A DNA stretch of 64,000 bases from Muricoccus nepalensis. Lineage in GTDB: Bacteria; Pseudomonadota; Alphaproteobacteria; Acetobacterales; Acetobacteraceae. The position numbers and the translations under genes were made by a program. How positions within the stretch are numbered: position 1 is the stretch's first letter; each line of letters begins with the position of its first letter. Below are positions 50,602-61,334 of the stretch, one piece after another. Below the pieces are notes generated by a model that saw only the letters and a list, made by a program, of their open reading frames with translations, did no database searches and was not told the origin of the DNA. The stretch is from positions 311,056 to 375,055 of the forward strand of contig NZ_RCZP01000001.1 in the NCBI RefSeq assembly GCF_006438825.1, written 5' to 3'.

Positions 50602-51275
50602 GGCTGCTTCTCCGCCGCCGGGCCCTCGACCTGCGGCTTGTCCAGCAGCGAGGTCTCGGAGGGCGCGATGCGGTTCAGGTGGACCTTCTCGTCGCCGGGC
50701 AGGGTCGTCAGGCCCTCCCAGGGAGAAAGGAAGTCGAAGTTGCGGAAGTCCTGCTGGAGCTTCACGGGCTCGTAGACCACCTCGCGCCGCTCCTGGTCGT
50801 AGCGGACCTCGACATGGCCGGTGAGCGGGAAGTCCTTGCGGAGCGGATGCCCCTTGAAGCCGTAATCCGTGAGGATCCGGCGCATGTCCTCCAGCCCCTC
50901 GAAGGCGATGCCGTACATGTCCCAGGCCTCGCGCTCGAACCAGCCCGCGCTCGGCCAGATCGCGGTCACGCTCGGCACGGCGTTCTCGGCGTCCGTGCGG
51001 GCCACCACGCGGATGCGATGGTTGTGCGTCAGCGAGAGAAGGTTCCACACCACGTCGAAGCGCTCCTCGCGCTCCGGGTAGTCGGCGCCGCACACATCCA
51101 TGCACTGCTCAAAGGCGAAGCGCGGGTCGGTGCGCAGCACCGTCATGACGTTGCGCACCTGGTCGCGGTGGATGCGGATGGCCAGCTCCGCCCCGCGGGC
51201 GATGGTGGCCTCCAGCAGCACGCCCGCCGGCAGGGTCTCGGTGAGGGCGGTGCCGAGCGCGGAGAGGTCAGCCAC
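50598..51275 (-). CDS. nuoC: NADH-quinone oxidoreductase subunit C
   Basis: NuoC (30 kDa subunit) packs on NuoD in the peripheral arm. The 225-residue protein has the family's [20 protein letters not shown], the [16 protein letters not shown] signature and [22 protein letters not shown] 51275 is the start, overlapping the end of nuoB by eight bases. NuoC and NuoD are separate here, unlike the fused E. coli form. Confidence 0.96.
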   Translation of the reverse strand: MADLSALGTALTETLPAGVLLEATIARGAELAIRIHRDQVRNVMTVLRTDPRFAFEQCMDVCGADYPEREERFDVVWNLLSLTHNHRIRVVARTDAENAVPSVTAIWPSAGWFEREAWDMYGIAFEGLEDMRRILTDYGFKGHPLRKDFPLTGHVEVRYDQERREVVYEPVKLQQDFRNFDFLSPWEGLTTLPGDEKVHLNRIAPSETSLLDKPQVEGPAAEKQP

Positions 51276-51840
51276 GGAGGATGGTTCCCGTCCTGCGGAT
51301 CTTCTTCTGGAGCTGCATGATCCCGTAGACCAGCGCCTCGGCCGTGGGCGGGCAGCCCGGCACGTAGACGTCCACCGGCACGATCCGGTCGCAGCCGCGC
51401 ACCACGCTGTAGGAGTAGTGGTAGTAGCCGCCGCCGTTCGCGCAGGACCCCATGGAGATCACCCAGCGCGGCTCGCTCATCTGGTCGTAGACCTTGCGCA
51501 GCGCGGGCGCCATCTTGTTGGTCAGCGTGCCCGCCACGATCATGACGTCCGACTGCCGCGGCGACCCGCGCGGGATCACGCCGAAGCGGTCGAGGTCGTA
51601 GCGCGCCATGTAGGCGTGGATCATCGGCACGGCGCAGCAGGCCAGGCCGAAGGTCATCGGCCAGAGGCTGCCCGTGCGGGCCCAGTTCACCACCTTGTCG
51701 AGGTTGGCGACCACGAAGCCCTTCTCCTCGACCTCGTCGGTCACGCCGCGCAGCAGCGCGTCCTGTTCCGGGCCGGGCGGCAGTGCTTTGCCGTTCCAGG
51801 CGATCTGAGGTTCGTTCATCGGTTCGCTGACGCCGCTCAT
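51268..51840 (-). CDS. nuoB: NADH-quinone oxidoreductase subunit B
   Basis: NuoB carries cluster N2, the last electron donor to quinone. The 190-residue protein contains the adjacent Cys pair in [19 protein letters not shown], the third ligand in [17 protein letters not shown] and the fourth in [14 protein letters not shown] 51840 has GGAGG upstream; an in-frame ATG seven codons later is possible. Confidence 0.97.
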   Translation of the reverse strand: MSGVSEPMNEPQIAWNGKALPPGPEQDALLRGVTDEVEEKGFVVANLDKVVNWARTGSLWPMTFGLACCAVPMIHAYMARYDLDRFGVIPRGSPRQSDVMIVAGTLTNKMAPALRKVYDQMSEPRWVISMGSCANGGGYYHYSYSVVRGCDRIVPVDVYVPGCPPTAEALVYGIMQLQKKIRRTGTILRG

Positions 51841-51957
51841 CGCATCGTCCTCCGCGCGTTGCCGCGCGTCATGTTCCTGCGCGCACGCCCCGGATGGGCC
51901 GCCGCGTCTCGCCGCGCGACTACGCGCGACTCGTTTTCCCGCGCGTCGAAGCGCCGG

Positions 51958-52326
51958 TCATTCCCAGTCCAGCGCGCCCTTGCGCCACTCGTACACGAAG
52001 CCGACCGTCAGCAGGCCCAGGAAGCCCATCATCGACAGGAAGCCCAGCCAGCCGATCCCGCCCAGCGCCACGGCCCAGGGGAACAGGAAGGCCACCTCCA
52101 GGTCGAAGATGATGAACAGGATGGCCACGAGGTAGAAGCGGACGTCGAAGCGCCGCCGCGTGTCGTCGAAGGGCTCGAAGCCGCACTCGTAGGTCGAGAG
52201 CTTCTCCGAGTCCGGCTTCTGGCGCGCCGCCAGGACGGAACCCCCGACCATGGCGATGCTGATCGCCGCGGCAATGCCCAGGAAGACCAGGATCGGGAAG
52301 TAGTTGGCCAGCAGCGGCTGGGTCAT
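51958..52326 (-). CDS. nuoA: NADH-quinone oxidoreductase subunit A
   Basis: NuoA is the first gene of the complex I operon and encodes a three-helix membrane-arm subunit near the quinone site. The 122-residue protein has the diagnostic [19 protein letters not shown] loop and the [22 protein letters not shown] helix. ATG 52326 has GAGGG five bases upstream. An open frame continues upstream to 52416 but does not look like family sequence. A 117-base spacer rich in GCGCG separates it from nuoB. Confidence 0.96.
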   Translation of the reverse strand: MTQPLLANYFPILVFLGIAAAISIAMVGGSVLAARQKPDSEKLSTYECGFEPFDDTRRRFDVRFYLVAILFIIFDLEVAFLFPWAVALGGIGWLGFLSMMGFLGLLTVGFVYEWRKGALDWE

Positions 52327-52494
52327 CGTGCCCTCAGTGCTCTCGGGCGGACCGGGACCAGAACGAGGCACCGGATACGCCCATGGGCGCTGGGGCGATG
52401 CCGCAGCGCAACGCACGCTACATATAGGCCCCGCGCCCCTTCCGCCATAGGGCTCCGGCCGCGCGGCCGCAGAATAAACGCAGCGTAATCAATG

Positions 52495-52513
52495 GTTGCG
52501 AGACGTTCGCAAC
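52495..52513. promoter_or_regulatory. Inverted repeat in the nuoA upstream region
   Basis: GTTGCGA-GACGT-TCGCAAC is a perfect 7-bp inverted repeat, about 170 bases before nuoA and inside a relatively A+T-rich stretch (52470-52550) after the tRNA-Asp terminator. It may be an operator for the nuo operon or an RNA hairpin. The remainder of 52327-52494 shows only a GCGGCCGC palindrome and no convincing promoter. Confidence 0.35.
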
Positions 52514-52535
52514 AGCGCTTCCGCACGGTAAGGCG

Positions 52536-52570
52536 CGCAAAACGAAAACGCCGCCCGGTGAGGGGCGGCG
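52536..52570 (-). terminator. Intrinsic terminator after tRNA-Asp
   Basis: On the - strand, 16 bases after the tRNA 3' end, an 8-bp perfect stem (52570-52563 with 52556-52549, CGCCGCCC / GGGCGGCG) is followed by TTTTCGTTTTG. It separates the tRNA transcript from nuoA. Confidence 0.8.
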
Positions 52571-52586
52571 CTTCGATTTCGTCGCG

Positions 52587-52663
<77 letters not shown>

Positions 52664-52714
52664 TCGCGTCGTGGGGGCCGTTTATGAGGTCCGCCCCGCG
52701 GTGTCAAGCAGGCC

Positions 52715-53668
52715 TCAGCGCAGCACGACGACAACCGGCGGCGGCGCGAGCCAGGAGGCCAGCAGCGCGGCGTTCCAGAGCGCGCGCGTCTCCTCCTGCC
52801 GCAGGGCGAGCGCGCGCTGGAAGTCCCGCTCCTCCCGCTCGGCGCGGTCGATCGCGGCAAGGTCACGCCGCGCGGCCGCGTCGCCGCGCCCGGCTGCGAG
52901 CGACAGCCAGCTCCGCGCCTCGCCGAGGTCCTGTCCCATCTCCTCCAGCCCGGTCATGTAGAGCCGGCCGACCGCCCGCTGCGCGCGCAGGTCACCCCCC
53001 TGCGCCGCGCTCCGCATCCACTGCAGCGCTTGGTAGGACTGGCGCGGCACCCCCTCGCCGCGGAAGAGCATCGTCCCGAGCGCGTACTGCGCCTCCGGGA
53101 CCCCGCCCTCCGCCGCGCGCGTCATCCAGCGCGCGGCCTCGCCGCCGTGGCGCGGCAGGCCGCGGCCCTCCTGGTAGGCCACGGCCAGGTTGTAGGCCGA
53201 CGGCGCGTGCCCGGCCGCGGCCGCCGCGCGCGTGAGGTCGAGCGCCCGGCGCCGTCCCCCCGGCGCCACCCCGCGCTCGACCAGCGTGGACAGGCGCCAG
53301 GTGGCCCAGGGATGCCCCTCCGCCGCCGCGTGCTCGTAGGAGCGGGCCGCCGCCGAGGGGCTGCGGGCCGCGCCACCCAGGCCGAACTCCTGGGCCTGGC
53401 CGAGCTTGTAGGCGGCCCGGGCGTCCCCGGCGGCGGCGGCGTCCCGCAGCGCCCCGACCTCCTCCCCCGCGTAGGCGTCCGCGTCCGTCGGACGCTCGGG
53501 CTCCCGCGCGTAGGTTGCCGTCACCTGCTGGGAGGACTGGGTCCGGCACGGAACCCCGGGCGGGCAGACCACCACCGAGGGCCCGAAGCCGCCGCCGGGT
53601 TGCCCGGAGGAGGCGCAGGCGGCGAGGCCGAGGCCCGCCCCGAGGAGGGCCAGTCGGACGACGCTCAC
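52715..53668 (-). CDS. Sel1-repeat (TPR-like) lipoprotein
   Basis: A 317-residue putative outer-membrane or periplasmic lipoprotein. The lipobox is LAAC near residue 18 after a short signal sequence, with a Ser-Ser-Gly start to the mature protein. From residue 70 onward it is built of about five Sel1-like repeats of 36 residues (AAYKLGQAQEFGLGG, SAYNLAVAYQEGRGLPRHGGEAARWMTRAAEGGVPEAQYALGTMLFRGEGVPR split over several units), usually a protein-interaction scaffold. The C-terminus ends in a hydrophobic APPPVVVVLR. GTG 53668 starts seven bases after the CsgG-like gene, with GAGG upstream, so the two are likely one operon. Confidence 0.82.
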   Translation of the reverse strand: MSVVRLALLGAGLGLAACASSGQPGGGFGPSVVVCPPGVPCRTQSSQQVTATYAREPERPTDADAYAGEEVGALRDAAAAGDARAAYKLGQAQEFGLGGAARSPSAAARSYEHAAAEGHPWATWRLSTLVERGVAPGGRRRALDLTRAAAAAGHAPSAYNLAVAYQEGRGLPRHGGEAARWMTRAAEGGVPEAQYALGTMLFRGEGVPRQSYQALQWMRSAAQGGDLRAQRAVGRLYMTGLEEMGQDLGEARSWLSLAAGRGDAAARRDLAAIDRAEREERDFQRALALRQEETRALWNAALLASWLAPPPVVVVLR

Positions 53669-53675
53669 GGCGGCC

Positions 53676-54467
53676 TCAGTTCACCCGCAGCCGGCCGCCG
53701 GTGCCCATGCCGCCGCGCACCTCCTGCGCCTGATAGTTCTGCAGGGCCACGACCATCTTGTTGTAAGCGTCCACGAAGGCCGCGACCGTCGCCTGCCCCG
53801 CCGGCGTCCGCTGGTAGCCGCCAAGCGCCCCGGCCGCGCCGCCGCCGAAGCCCGCCAGCACCGCGCCGAAGTTGGTGGCGGTGGAGGACCCCTCCGACGC
53901 CGCGACCTGCACGCCCGCCCGCATGTTGAACACCGAGAGCGTGACCTGCGTGGAGGAGCTGGACATGGCGGCGCCCGCCAGGCCGACGGCGAGCCCGCCC
54001 CAGCCGCCGATCCCCGCGCCCAGGCCGCTCGTGTCCTGGTTGGCGAAGAGGATCGCGGGCTCCATGAAGTAGTCCGCCGCCACGCGCTGGCCGCGCTGCA
54101 TGTTGGAGCCGGCGCGGAACTCGCCGCTGTTGCGCATGTCGCCGATCATGCCGCGCATGCGGCCCTCGAGCCGGTCGTTGCCCATGGCCGTGATGACGAA
54201 GCAGTTCGACTGCTGGACGATCAGCCGCACCATCGGCTCGATCGTCGTGATCTGCGTGCGCTGCGTGAAGGGGCCGAACCAGCTCGCCTGCCGCCCGTCG
54301 TCGATGGCGATCGTGCCCAGCGTCTCCGGGCAGCGGACGATGCCGCCGCCGACGCTGGTGCCGCCCGCCGCGGCCCCGGTGACCGGGCCGCTGGCGGTCC
54401 CCTGCTGGAGGCAGCCACCGAGCGCCACGGCGGCGACGGCGGCCAGGAGGCCGTTGCGGAAGATCAT
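53676..54467 (-). CDS. CsgG/HfaB-like secretion-associated lipoprotein
   Basis: The 263-residue product has a signal peptide with a lipobox (ALGGC near residue 19) and a mature region resembling the CsgG/HfaB family: CPETLGTIAIDDG, then TTIEPMVRLIVQQSNCFVITAMG, matching the segment of CsgG that precedes its pore loop, and a later Gly/Ala/Ser-rich stretch. CsgG proteins form outer-membrane pores for curli-type fibres; HfaB helps attach the holdfast. No curlin-like gene is adjacent, so a specific export role is not shown. ATG 54467; followed by the Sel1 lipoprotein seven bases later. Confidence 0.65.
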   Translation of the reverse strand: MIFRNGLLAAVAAVALGGCLQQGTASGPVTGAAAGGTSVGGGIVRCPETLGTIAIDDGRQASWFGPFTQRTQITTIEPMVRLIVQQSNCFVITAMGNDRLEGRMRGMIGDMRNSGEFRAGSNMQRGQRVAADYFMEPAILFANQDTSGLGAGIGGWGGLAVGLAGAAMSSSSTQVTLSVFNMRAGVQVAASEGSSTATNFGAVLAGFGGGAAGALGGYQRTPAGQATVAAFVDAYNKMVVALQNYQAQEVRGGMGTGGRLRVN

Positions 54468-54539
54468 GGAATGGATGGTCCCTCTGAGCCGGCCGCCGAT
54501 TCGGCCTCCAGACGAAACATTCCACAAGGGGATTAACAG

Positions 54540-54569
54540 GACAATATTGCAACACCGCGACGATATTAC
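54540..54569. repeat. Imperfect direct repeat in the CsgG-like promoter region
   Basis: GACAATATTGC (54540-54550) and GACGATATTAC (54559-54569) match at 9 of 11 positions with starts 19 bases apart, about two helical turns. The 114-base interval between tRNA-Val and the CsgG-like gene is locally A+T-rich, and a weak TTGTCC-N17-AATGTT promoter can be drawn on the - strand. This may be a regulator site. Confidence 0.35.
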
Positions 54570-54581
54570 GGCCTGCGGGCA

Positions 54582-54653
54582 TGGGCGCTGAGGGATTCGA
54601 ACCCCCGGCATCCTCGGTGTAAACGAGGCGCTCTACCGCTGAGCTAAGCGCCC
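54582..54653 (-). tRNA. tRNA-Val (anticodon TAC)
   Basis: The 72-base cloverleaf reads GGGCGCT (acceptor), TAGCTCAGCGGTAGAGC, anticodon stem CCTCG/CGAGG with loop TTTACAC (anticodon TAC), GGGGGTTCGAATCCC T arm, AGCGCCC and discriminator A. CCA is not encoded. All stems pair perfectly. Confidence 0.95.
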
Positions 54654-54720
54654 GCGCGAGGCGAACCTAGCGCAGCGCCCGCCGCAGCGCCATGCCGCCC
54701 GCCGGCCGGCCCGAACGCGA

Positions 54721-54752
54721 GAAGGGGCGCCGGCCCTCGCCGACGCCCCTTC
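54721..54752 (-). terminator. Terminator hairpin after lon
   Basis: A 14-bp stem on the - strand (54752-54739 with 54734-54721; one U-G pair) with loop GAGG lies 21 bases after the lon stop. The tail is CTTCTCG rather than a full T-run. Confidence 0.6.
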
Positions 54753-54773
54753 CCTGATCCAGCCGCCGCCCGG

Positions 54774-57194
<2,421 letters not shown>

Positions 57195-57274
57195 CGGGAC
57201 CTCACTTGGACAGTCGGCGCGGGACCGCCCCAAACGGGCACGGCCCCTTGCCACGGGGGAGTGCCCTATGTGGT

Positions 57275-57330
57275 ACCGGGGCGCCCCTCTCACAACAGCG
57301 GACCCCGCAGCAGGAGAATGGCGCCCCGGT
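57275..57330. repeat. Perfect 11-bp inverted repeat in the clpX-lon spacer
   Basis: ACCGGGGCGCC (57275-57285) and GGCGCCCCGGT (57320-57330) are perfect complements with a 34-base loop. On the - strand they lie after clpX and before lon. The structure may end the clpX transcript, or be a leader structure of lon, perhaps temperature-sensitive. No T-run follows and no typical heat-shock sigma-32 site with correct spacing was found by eye. Confidence 0.5.
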
Positions 57331-57400
57331 GAAAGGGACATAGCAAGAATGATGCCTCTCCCGAGGGAGAGAGGCCGCCCGGCGGGGACGGCCCGCCCGG

Positions 57401-58657
57401 CTAGGCGCTAGTCTGCTCCGCCGGTCGTTCACCGTAGATGAACAGCGGCTGCGCCCGCGTCTCGGCCACCTCCTTGTTGACGACAACCTCCTCCACCTCG
57501 TCGAGGCCCGGAAGCTCGAACATGGTGGAGAGAAGGATGCCCTCCATGATGGAGCGCAGGCCGCGGGCGCCCGTCTTGCGCTGGATGGCGCGGGTGGCGA
57601 CCGACTTCAGCGCGTCCTCGGTGAAGGTGAGCTTCGTCCCCTCCATCTCGAACAGCCGCTGGTACTGCTTCAGCAGGGCGTTCTTCGGCTTCGTCAGGAT
57701 CTCGATGAGGGCCTTCTCGTCGAGATCCTCGAGCGTCGCGATCACCGGCAGGCGCCCGATGAACTCGGGGATGAGGCCGAACTTCAGCAGGTCCTCGGGC
57801 TCCACCTCGCGCAGGATCGCGCCCTGGCGGCGCTCGTCCGGCCCCTTGACGTCGGCCCCGAAGCCGATCCCCGACCCCTTGCCCTTCGCCGCGATGATCT
57901 TCTCGAGCCCCGCGAAGGCGCCGCCCACGATGAAGAGGATGTTGGAGGTATCCACCTGCAGGAACTCCTGCTGGGGATGCTTCCGGCCGCCCTGGGGCGG
58001 CACGGAGGCCACGGTGCCCTCCATGATCTTCAGCAGCGCCTGCTGGACGCCCTCGCCCGACACATCGCGCGTGATCGAGGGGTTGTCCGACTTGCGGGAG
58101 ATCTTGTCGACCTCGTCGATGTAGACGATGCCGCGCTGGGCCCGCTCCACGTTGTAGTCCGCGGACTGGAGGAGCTTGAGGATGATGTTCTCGACGTCCT
58201 CGCCCACGTAGCCCGCCTCGGTCAGCGTGGTCGCGTCGGCCATGGTGAAGGGCACGTCGAGGATGCGGGCCAGCGTCTGGGCCAGCAGCGTCTTGCCCGA
58301 GCCCGTCGGGCCCACGAGCATGATGTTACTCTTGGCGATCTCCACCTCGCCGGTCTTGGCGCCGTGCGCCAGCCGCTTGTAGTGGTTGTGCACGGCCACC
58401 GAGAGCACCTTCTTCGCGTGCTCCTGCCCGATGACGTAGTCGTCGAGGACCTTGCAGATCTCCTTCGGCGTCGGCACCCCGTCCCGGGACTTCACGAGGT
58501 GCGTCTTGTGCTCCTCGCGGATGATGTCCATGCACAACTCGACGCACTCGTCGCAGATGAACACGGTCGGGCCCGCGATGAGCTTGCGCACCTCGTGCTG
58601 CGACTTCCCGCAGAACGAGCAGTACAGGGTATTCTTCGAATCGGCGGATTTGCTCAT
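57401..58657 (-). CDS. clpX: ClpXP protease ATP-binding subunit ClpX
   Basis: ClpX unfolds tagged substrates and feeds them to ClpP. The 418-residue AAA+ protein has the N-terminal zinc-binding domain ([15 protein letters not shown]), Walker A GPTGSGKT, Walker [10 protein letters not shown], the pore-loop GYVGEDVE, the ClpP-contact loop IGFGADVK and sensor 2 (GARGLRSI). ATG 58657 with GAGGAG upstream is the correct start of a longer open frame. It follows clpP by 190 bases. Confidence 0.97.
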   Translation of the reverse strand: MSKSADSKNTLYCSFCGKSQHEVRKLIAGPTVFICDECVELCMDIIREEHKTHLVKSRDGVPTPKEICKVLDDYVIGQEHAKKVLSVAVHNHYKRLAHGAKTGEVEIAKSNIMLVGPTGSGKTLLAQTLARILDVPFTMADATTLTEAGYVGEDVENIILKLLQSADYNVERAQRGIVYIDEVDKISRKSDNPSITRDVSGEGVQQALLKIMEGTVASVPPQGGRKHPQQEFLQVDTSNILFIVGGAFAGLEKIIAAKGKGSGIGFGADVKGPDERRQGAILREVEPEDLLKFGLIPEFIGRLPVIATLEDLDEKALIEILTKPKNALLKQYQRLFEMEGTKLTFTEDALKSVATRAIQRKTGARGLRSIMEGILLSTMFELPGLDEVEEVVVNKEVAETRAQPLFIYGERPAEQTSA

Positions 58658-58847
58658 GCGCGCTCCTCGCCCCCGGGCCGGCCATACGGCGCGACAGGGG
58701 CGTTTAGGGGGCAGAATAACCCCGCCCTCCCCCCGGGGGAAGCGCGGGACGAAATCGTGAAGGCCGCCCCGTCCCAGCGCCAGCCGGCCGGCCCGGGGCT
58801 CTCCCGGGCCGAATCGGCGCGGCGCGGCGCGGGTCCGGGGGCACCCA

Positions 58848-59522
58848 TCAGGGCCGCGGCGGCTCCACCGCGGGGGTCGCGACATTCGCGCCCGCGGGCA
58901 GCTTCACCACCACCTGGTCGATCAGGCCGAACTCCTGGGCCTCCTCGGCGGACATGTAGCTGTCGCGCTCGAGCTTCTTCTCGATCTCCTCGATCGGCTG
59001 CCCGGTGTGGTGGACATAGATCTGGTTCAGGCGCTTGCGGAGGCTGAGGATCTCGCGGGCCTGGATCTCGATGTCCGTCGCCTGCCCCTGGGCGCCGCCG
59101 GAGGGCTGGTGGACCATGATCCGGCTGTTCGGCAGGGCGAATCGCTTGCCCTTCTCGCCGGCGGTAAGCAGCAGGGACCCCATGGAGGCCGCCATGCCGA
59201 GGCAGACCGTGGACACGGGGCTGCGGATGTACTGCATGGTGTCGTACATCGCGAGGCCCGCGGAGACCACGCCGCCGGGGCTGTTGATGTAGAAGGCGAT
59301 GTCCTTGTTGGGGTTCTCGCTCTCCAGGAACAGCAACTGGGCGCAGATCAGGGACGACATCTGGTCGTAGACCTGACCCGTCAGGAAGATGATCCGCTCC
59401 TTCAGCAGGCGCGAATAGATGTCGAAGGCGCGCTCCCCGCGGGCGGTCTGCTCGACCACCATGGGAACGAGGTTGTTGTACAGTTCCACCGGATCGCGAT
59501 CGACGAATACTGAGCGAGTCAT
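58848..59522 (-). CDS. clpP: ATP-dependent Clp protease proteolytic subunit
   Basis: ClpP forms the fourteen-subunit proteolytic chamber used with ClpX. The 224-residue protein has the catalytic triad Ser113 (GMAASMGS), His138 ([10 protein letters not shown]) and Asp187 ([11 protein letters not shown]), with [15 protein letters not shown] forming the oxyanion region. The C-terminus carries about 15 extra residues rich in Ala and Pro. ATG 59522 has AAGGA seven bases before; the frame is open further upstream without a ribosome site. Confidence 0.97.
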   Translation of the reverse strand: MTRSVFVDRDPVELYNNLVPMVVEQTARGERAFDIYSRLLKERIIFLTGQVYDQMSSLICAQLLFLESENPNKDIAFYINSPGGVVSAGLAMYDTMQYIRSPVSTVCLGMAASMGSLLLTAGEKGKRFALPNSRIMVHQPSGGAQGQATDIEIQAREILSLRKRLNQIYVHHTGQPIEEIEKKLERDSYMSAEEAQEFGLIDQVVVKLPAGANVATPAVEPPRP

Positions 59523-59649
59523 CGTTTGTCCTTCCCCGCCGGCGAGGAGGCGCGTCCCCGATGGCACTGCCCGGAGGGACACCCGGCCAGGCCGCGGCGT
59601 CCGCCCGGCCCACTTCGCCGGCATTCTTCAAACCCCAAGATGGGGCAAG

Positions 59650-59674
59650 CCGCCCCCCCGCGAAAGGGGGGCGG
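59650..59674 (-). terminator. Hairpin between tig and clpP
   Basis: A 9-bp stem (59650-59658 with 59666-59674, CCGCCCCCC / GGGGGGCGG) is followed on the - strand by a short CCCC-loop-GGGG hairpin and TTTG. It probably reduces read-through from tig into clpP, which would then need its own promoter in 59523-59649. Confidence 0.45.
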
Positions 59675-59744
59675 AGCCGGTATTCAACCCGTGACCGTCG
59701 GCCCGGCCCAGAGGAGGCCCCGGAGAGGGGGCCCGGGCCGCTCC

Positions 59745-61088
59745 TCAGGCCGCCTGGAGGTCCGAGGCCGAAACGGTCGTGTCCGTCACCTTGGCCAGCT
59801 CGAGCATGAAGTCGACCACCTTCTCCTCGAAGATCGGCGCCCGCAGGTTCTCGAGCGCCTGCGGGTTCTTCTGGAAGAACTCGAAGACCTGCCGCTCCTG
59901 GCCGGGGTAGCGGCTCGCCTCGGTCCGCATCGCCTGGGCCAGCTCGTCCTGGGCGACCTGGATGTTGTTCGTGCGCCCGATCTCGGACAGTAGCAGGCCC
60001 AGCCGGATGCGCCGCTCGGCGATCTTCCGGTACTCGGCGCGCAGCGTCTCCTCGTCCTTGCCGGCGTCGTCGGCGTCCAGGCGGCCCGCCTTGCGGTCCT
60101 CCTCCACCCGGCCCCAGATCTGGCCGAACTCGGCCTCCACCATGCCCTCGGGTACCGGGAAGTCGGCGCGGTCGGCGAGCTGGTCGAGCAGGGAGCGCTT
60201 CACGCGCAGCCGCGTGAGCTGGTCGTACTCCCGCTGGATCGAGGCGCGCAGCTCGTCCCGCAGCTTCTCGGCGCTCTCGAGGCCGAGGGACTTGGCGAAC
60301 TCGTCGTCCGCCGGGGCCGCGGAGCGCTTCTTCAGGGCCTTGGCCGTGATCTCGAACTCGGCGGGCTTGCCGGCCAGCTCGGCCGAGCCGTAGCCCTCGG
60401 GGAAGCTCACCCGCACCTTGCGGGTCTCGCCGACGCGGATCCCCTCCAGCCCCTCGGTGAAGCCGGGGATGAAGCCCTCGCCGCCGACGTCGATCGGCAT
60501 GTCCTGGGCCGTTCCGCCCGGGAAGGCCTCGCCGACCACGGCCTCGTCGCCCTCGCCCTCGACCAGCCGGCCCACGAAGTCGGCGACCACCGTGTCGCCC
60601 TTCTCGGCCGGGCGCTCCTCGGTCACGTCCTCGAGCTTCGCGTTGCGCGACGCCAGCCCGTCCAGCGCCTTCTGCACCTCCTCGTCCGAGGGCTCGGCGC
60701 GCGGGCGCTCGATCTCGATCCCGGAGAAGTCCGGCATCGGGATCTCGGGCAGCAGCTCCATCTCGATGTTGAAGGATAGGTCCTGGCCATCGGCGAAGTC
60801 GCCCGCCAGCTCCACCTTCGGCTGCAGCGCCGGGCGCAGGCCGCGGCCGGTCAGCAGCTCGCGCGTCGCGCTCTGGACCTGCTCCTCCAGCACCTCGCCG
60901 GTGACGGCCGTGCCGTAGCGCTTCTTGACGACCGACATCGGCACCTTGCCGGGGCGGAAGCCGGGCATCCGCAGGTCGCGGCCCAGGGCTGCCAGCCGCT
61001 TGTCGCGCGTCGCCTCGATATCGGCCGCCGGCACAACCACCGAGAAGGACCGCTTCAGCCCCTCGGCCGAAAGCTCCGTCACCTGCAT
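59745..61088 (-). CDS. tig: Trigger factor
   Basis: Trigger factor is the ribosome-bound chaperone and peptidyl-prolyl isomerase that meets nascent chains. The 447-residue protein has the N-terminal ribosome-binding domain with the signature loop GFRPGKVP (residues 43-50), the FKBP-like PPIase domain (about 150-245, KGDTVVADFVGRL, PIDVGGEGFIPGFTEGLEG) and the long helical C-terminal arms. ATG 61088. Upstream is tRNA-Leu, the common alphaproteobacterial neighbour. Confidence 0.96.
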   Translation of the reverse strand: MQVTELSAEGLKRSFSVVVPAADIEATRDKRLAALGRDLRMPGFRPGKVPMSVVKKRYGTAVTGEVLEEQVQSATRELLTGRGLRPALQPKVELAGDFADGQDLSFNIEMELLPEIPMPDFSGIEIERPRAEPSDEEVQKALDGLASRNAKLEDVTEERPAEKGDTVVADFVGRLVEGEGDEAVVGEAFPGGTAQDMPIDVGGEGFIPGFTEGLEGIRVGETRKVRVSFPEGYGSAELAGKPAEFEITAKALKKRSAAPADDEFAKSLGLESAEKLRDELRASIQREYDQLTRLRVKRSLLDQLADRADFPVPEGMVEAEFGQIWGRVEEDRKAGRLDADDAGKDEETLRAEYRKIAERRIRLGLLLSEIGRTNNIQVAQDELAQAMRTEASRYPGQERQVFEFFQKNPQALENLRAPIFEEKVVDFMLELAKVTDTTVSASDLQAA

Positions 61089-61146
61089 TCGCTCAGTTCC
61101 ACATCCAAGACATTACAAAGGACAATCGGGGCGGCGCCGGGCTGGT

Positions 61147-61231
61147 TGGTGCGGGCGGAGGGATTTGAACCCCCACGGCTTGCGCCACTGGAACCTAAAT
61201 CCAGCGTGTCTGCCAGTTCCACCACGCCCGC
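61147..61231 (-). tRNA. tRNA-Leu (anticodon TAG)
   Basis: The 85-base class II tRNA reads GCGGGCG (acceptor), a D arm with GGAACTGGCAGACAC, anticodon stem CTGGA/TCCAG with loop TTTAGGT (anticodon TAG), a long variable arm (TGGCGCAAGCCG), T arm GGGGGTTCAAATCCCTC, CGCCCGC, discriminator A and an encoded CCA. Confidence 0.95.
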
Positions 61232-61334
61232 CTCGCGCAGGCACCGAAGGGGCGGGCCATAGCGCACCCGCGCCCGCTTTCCAAGCGGCGGCCGAATCGG
61301 GCCGCCCCGCCCGCGGTGCCGGACCCCGCCGGCC

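Noticed and set aside
57205-57400. Heat-shock (RpoH) promoter for lon
   Set aside because: CTTGCT and CCATTC are present on the - strand but 20 bases apart, too far for the alphaproteobacterial RpoH consensus.
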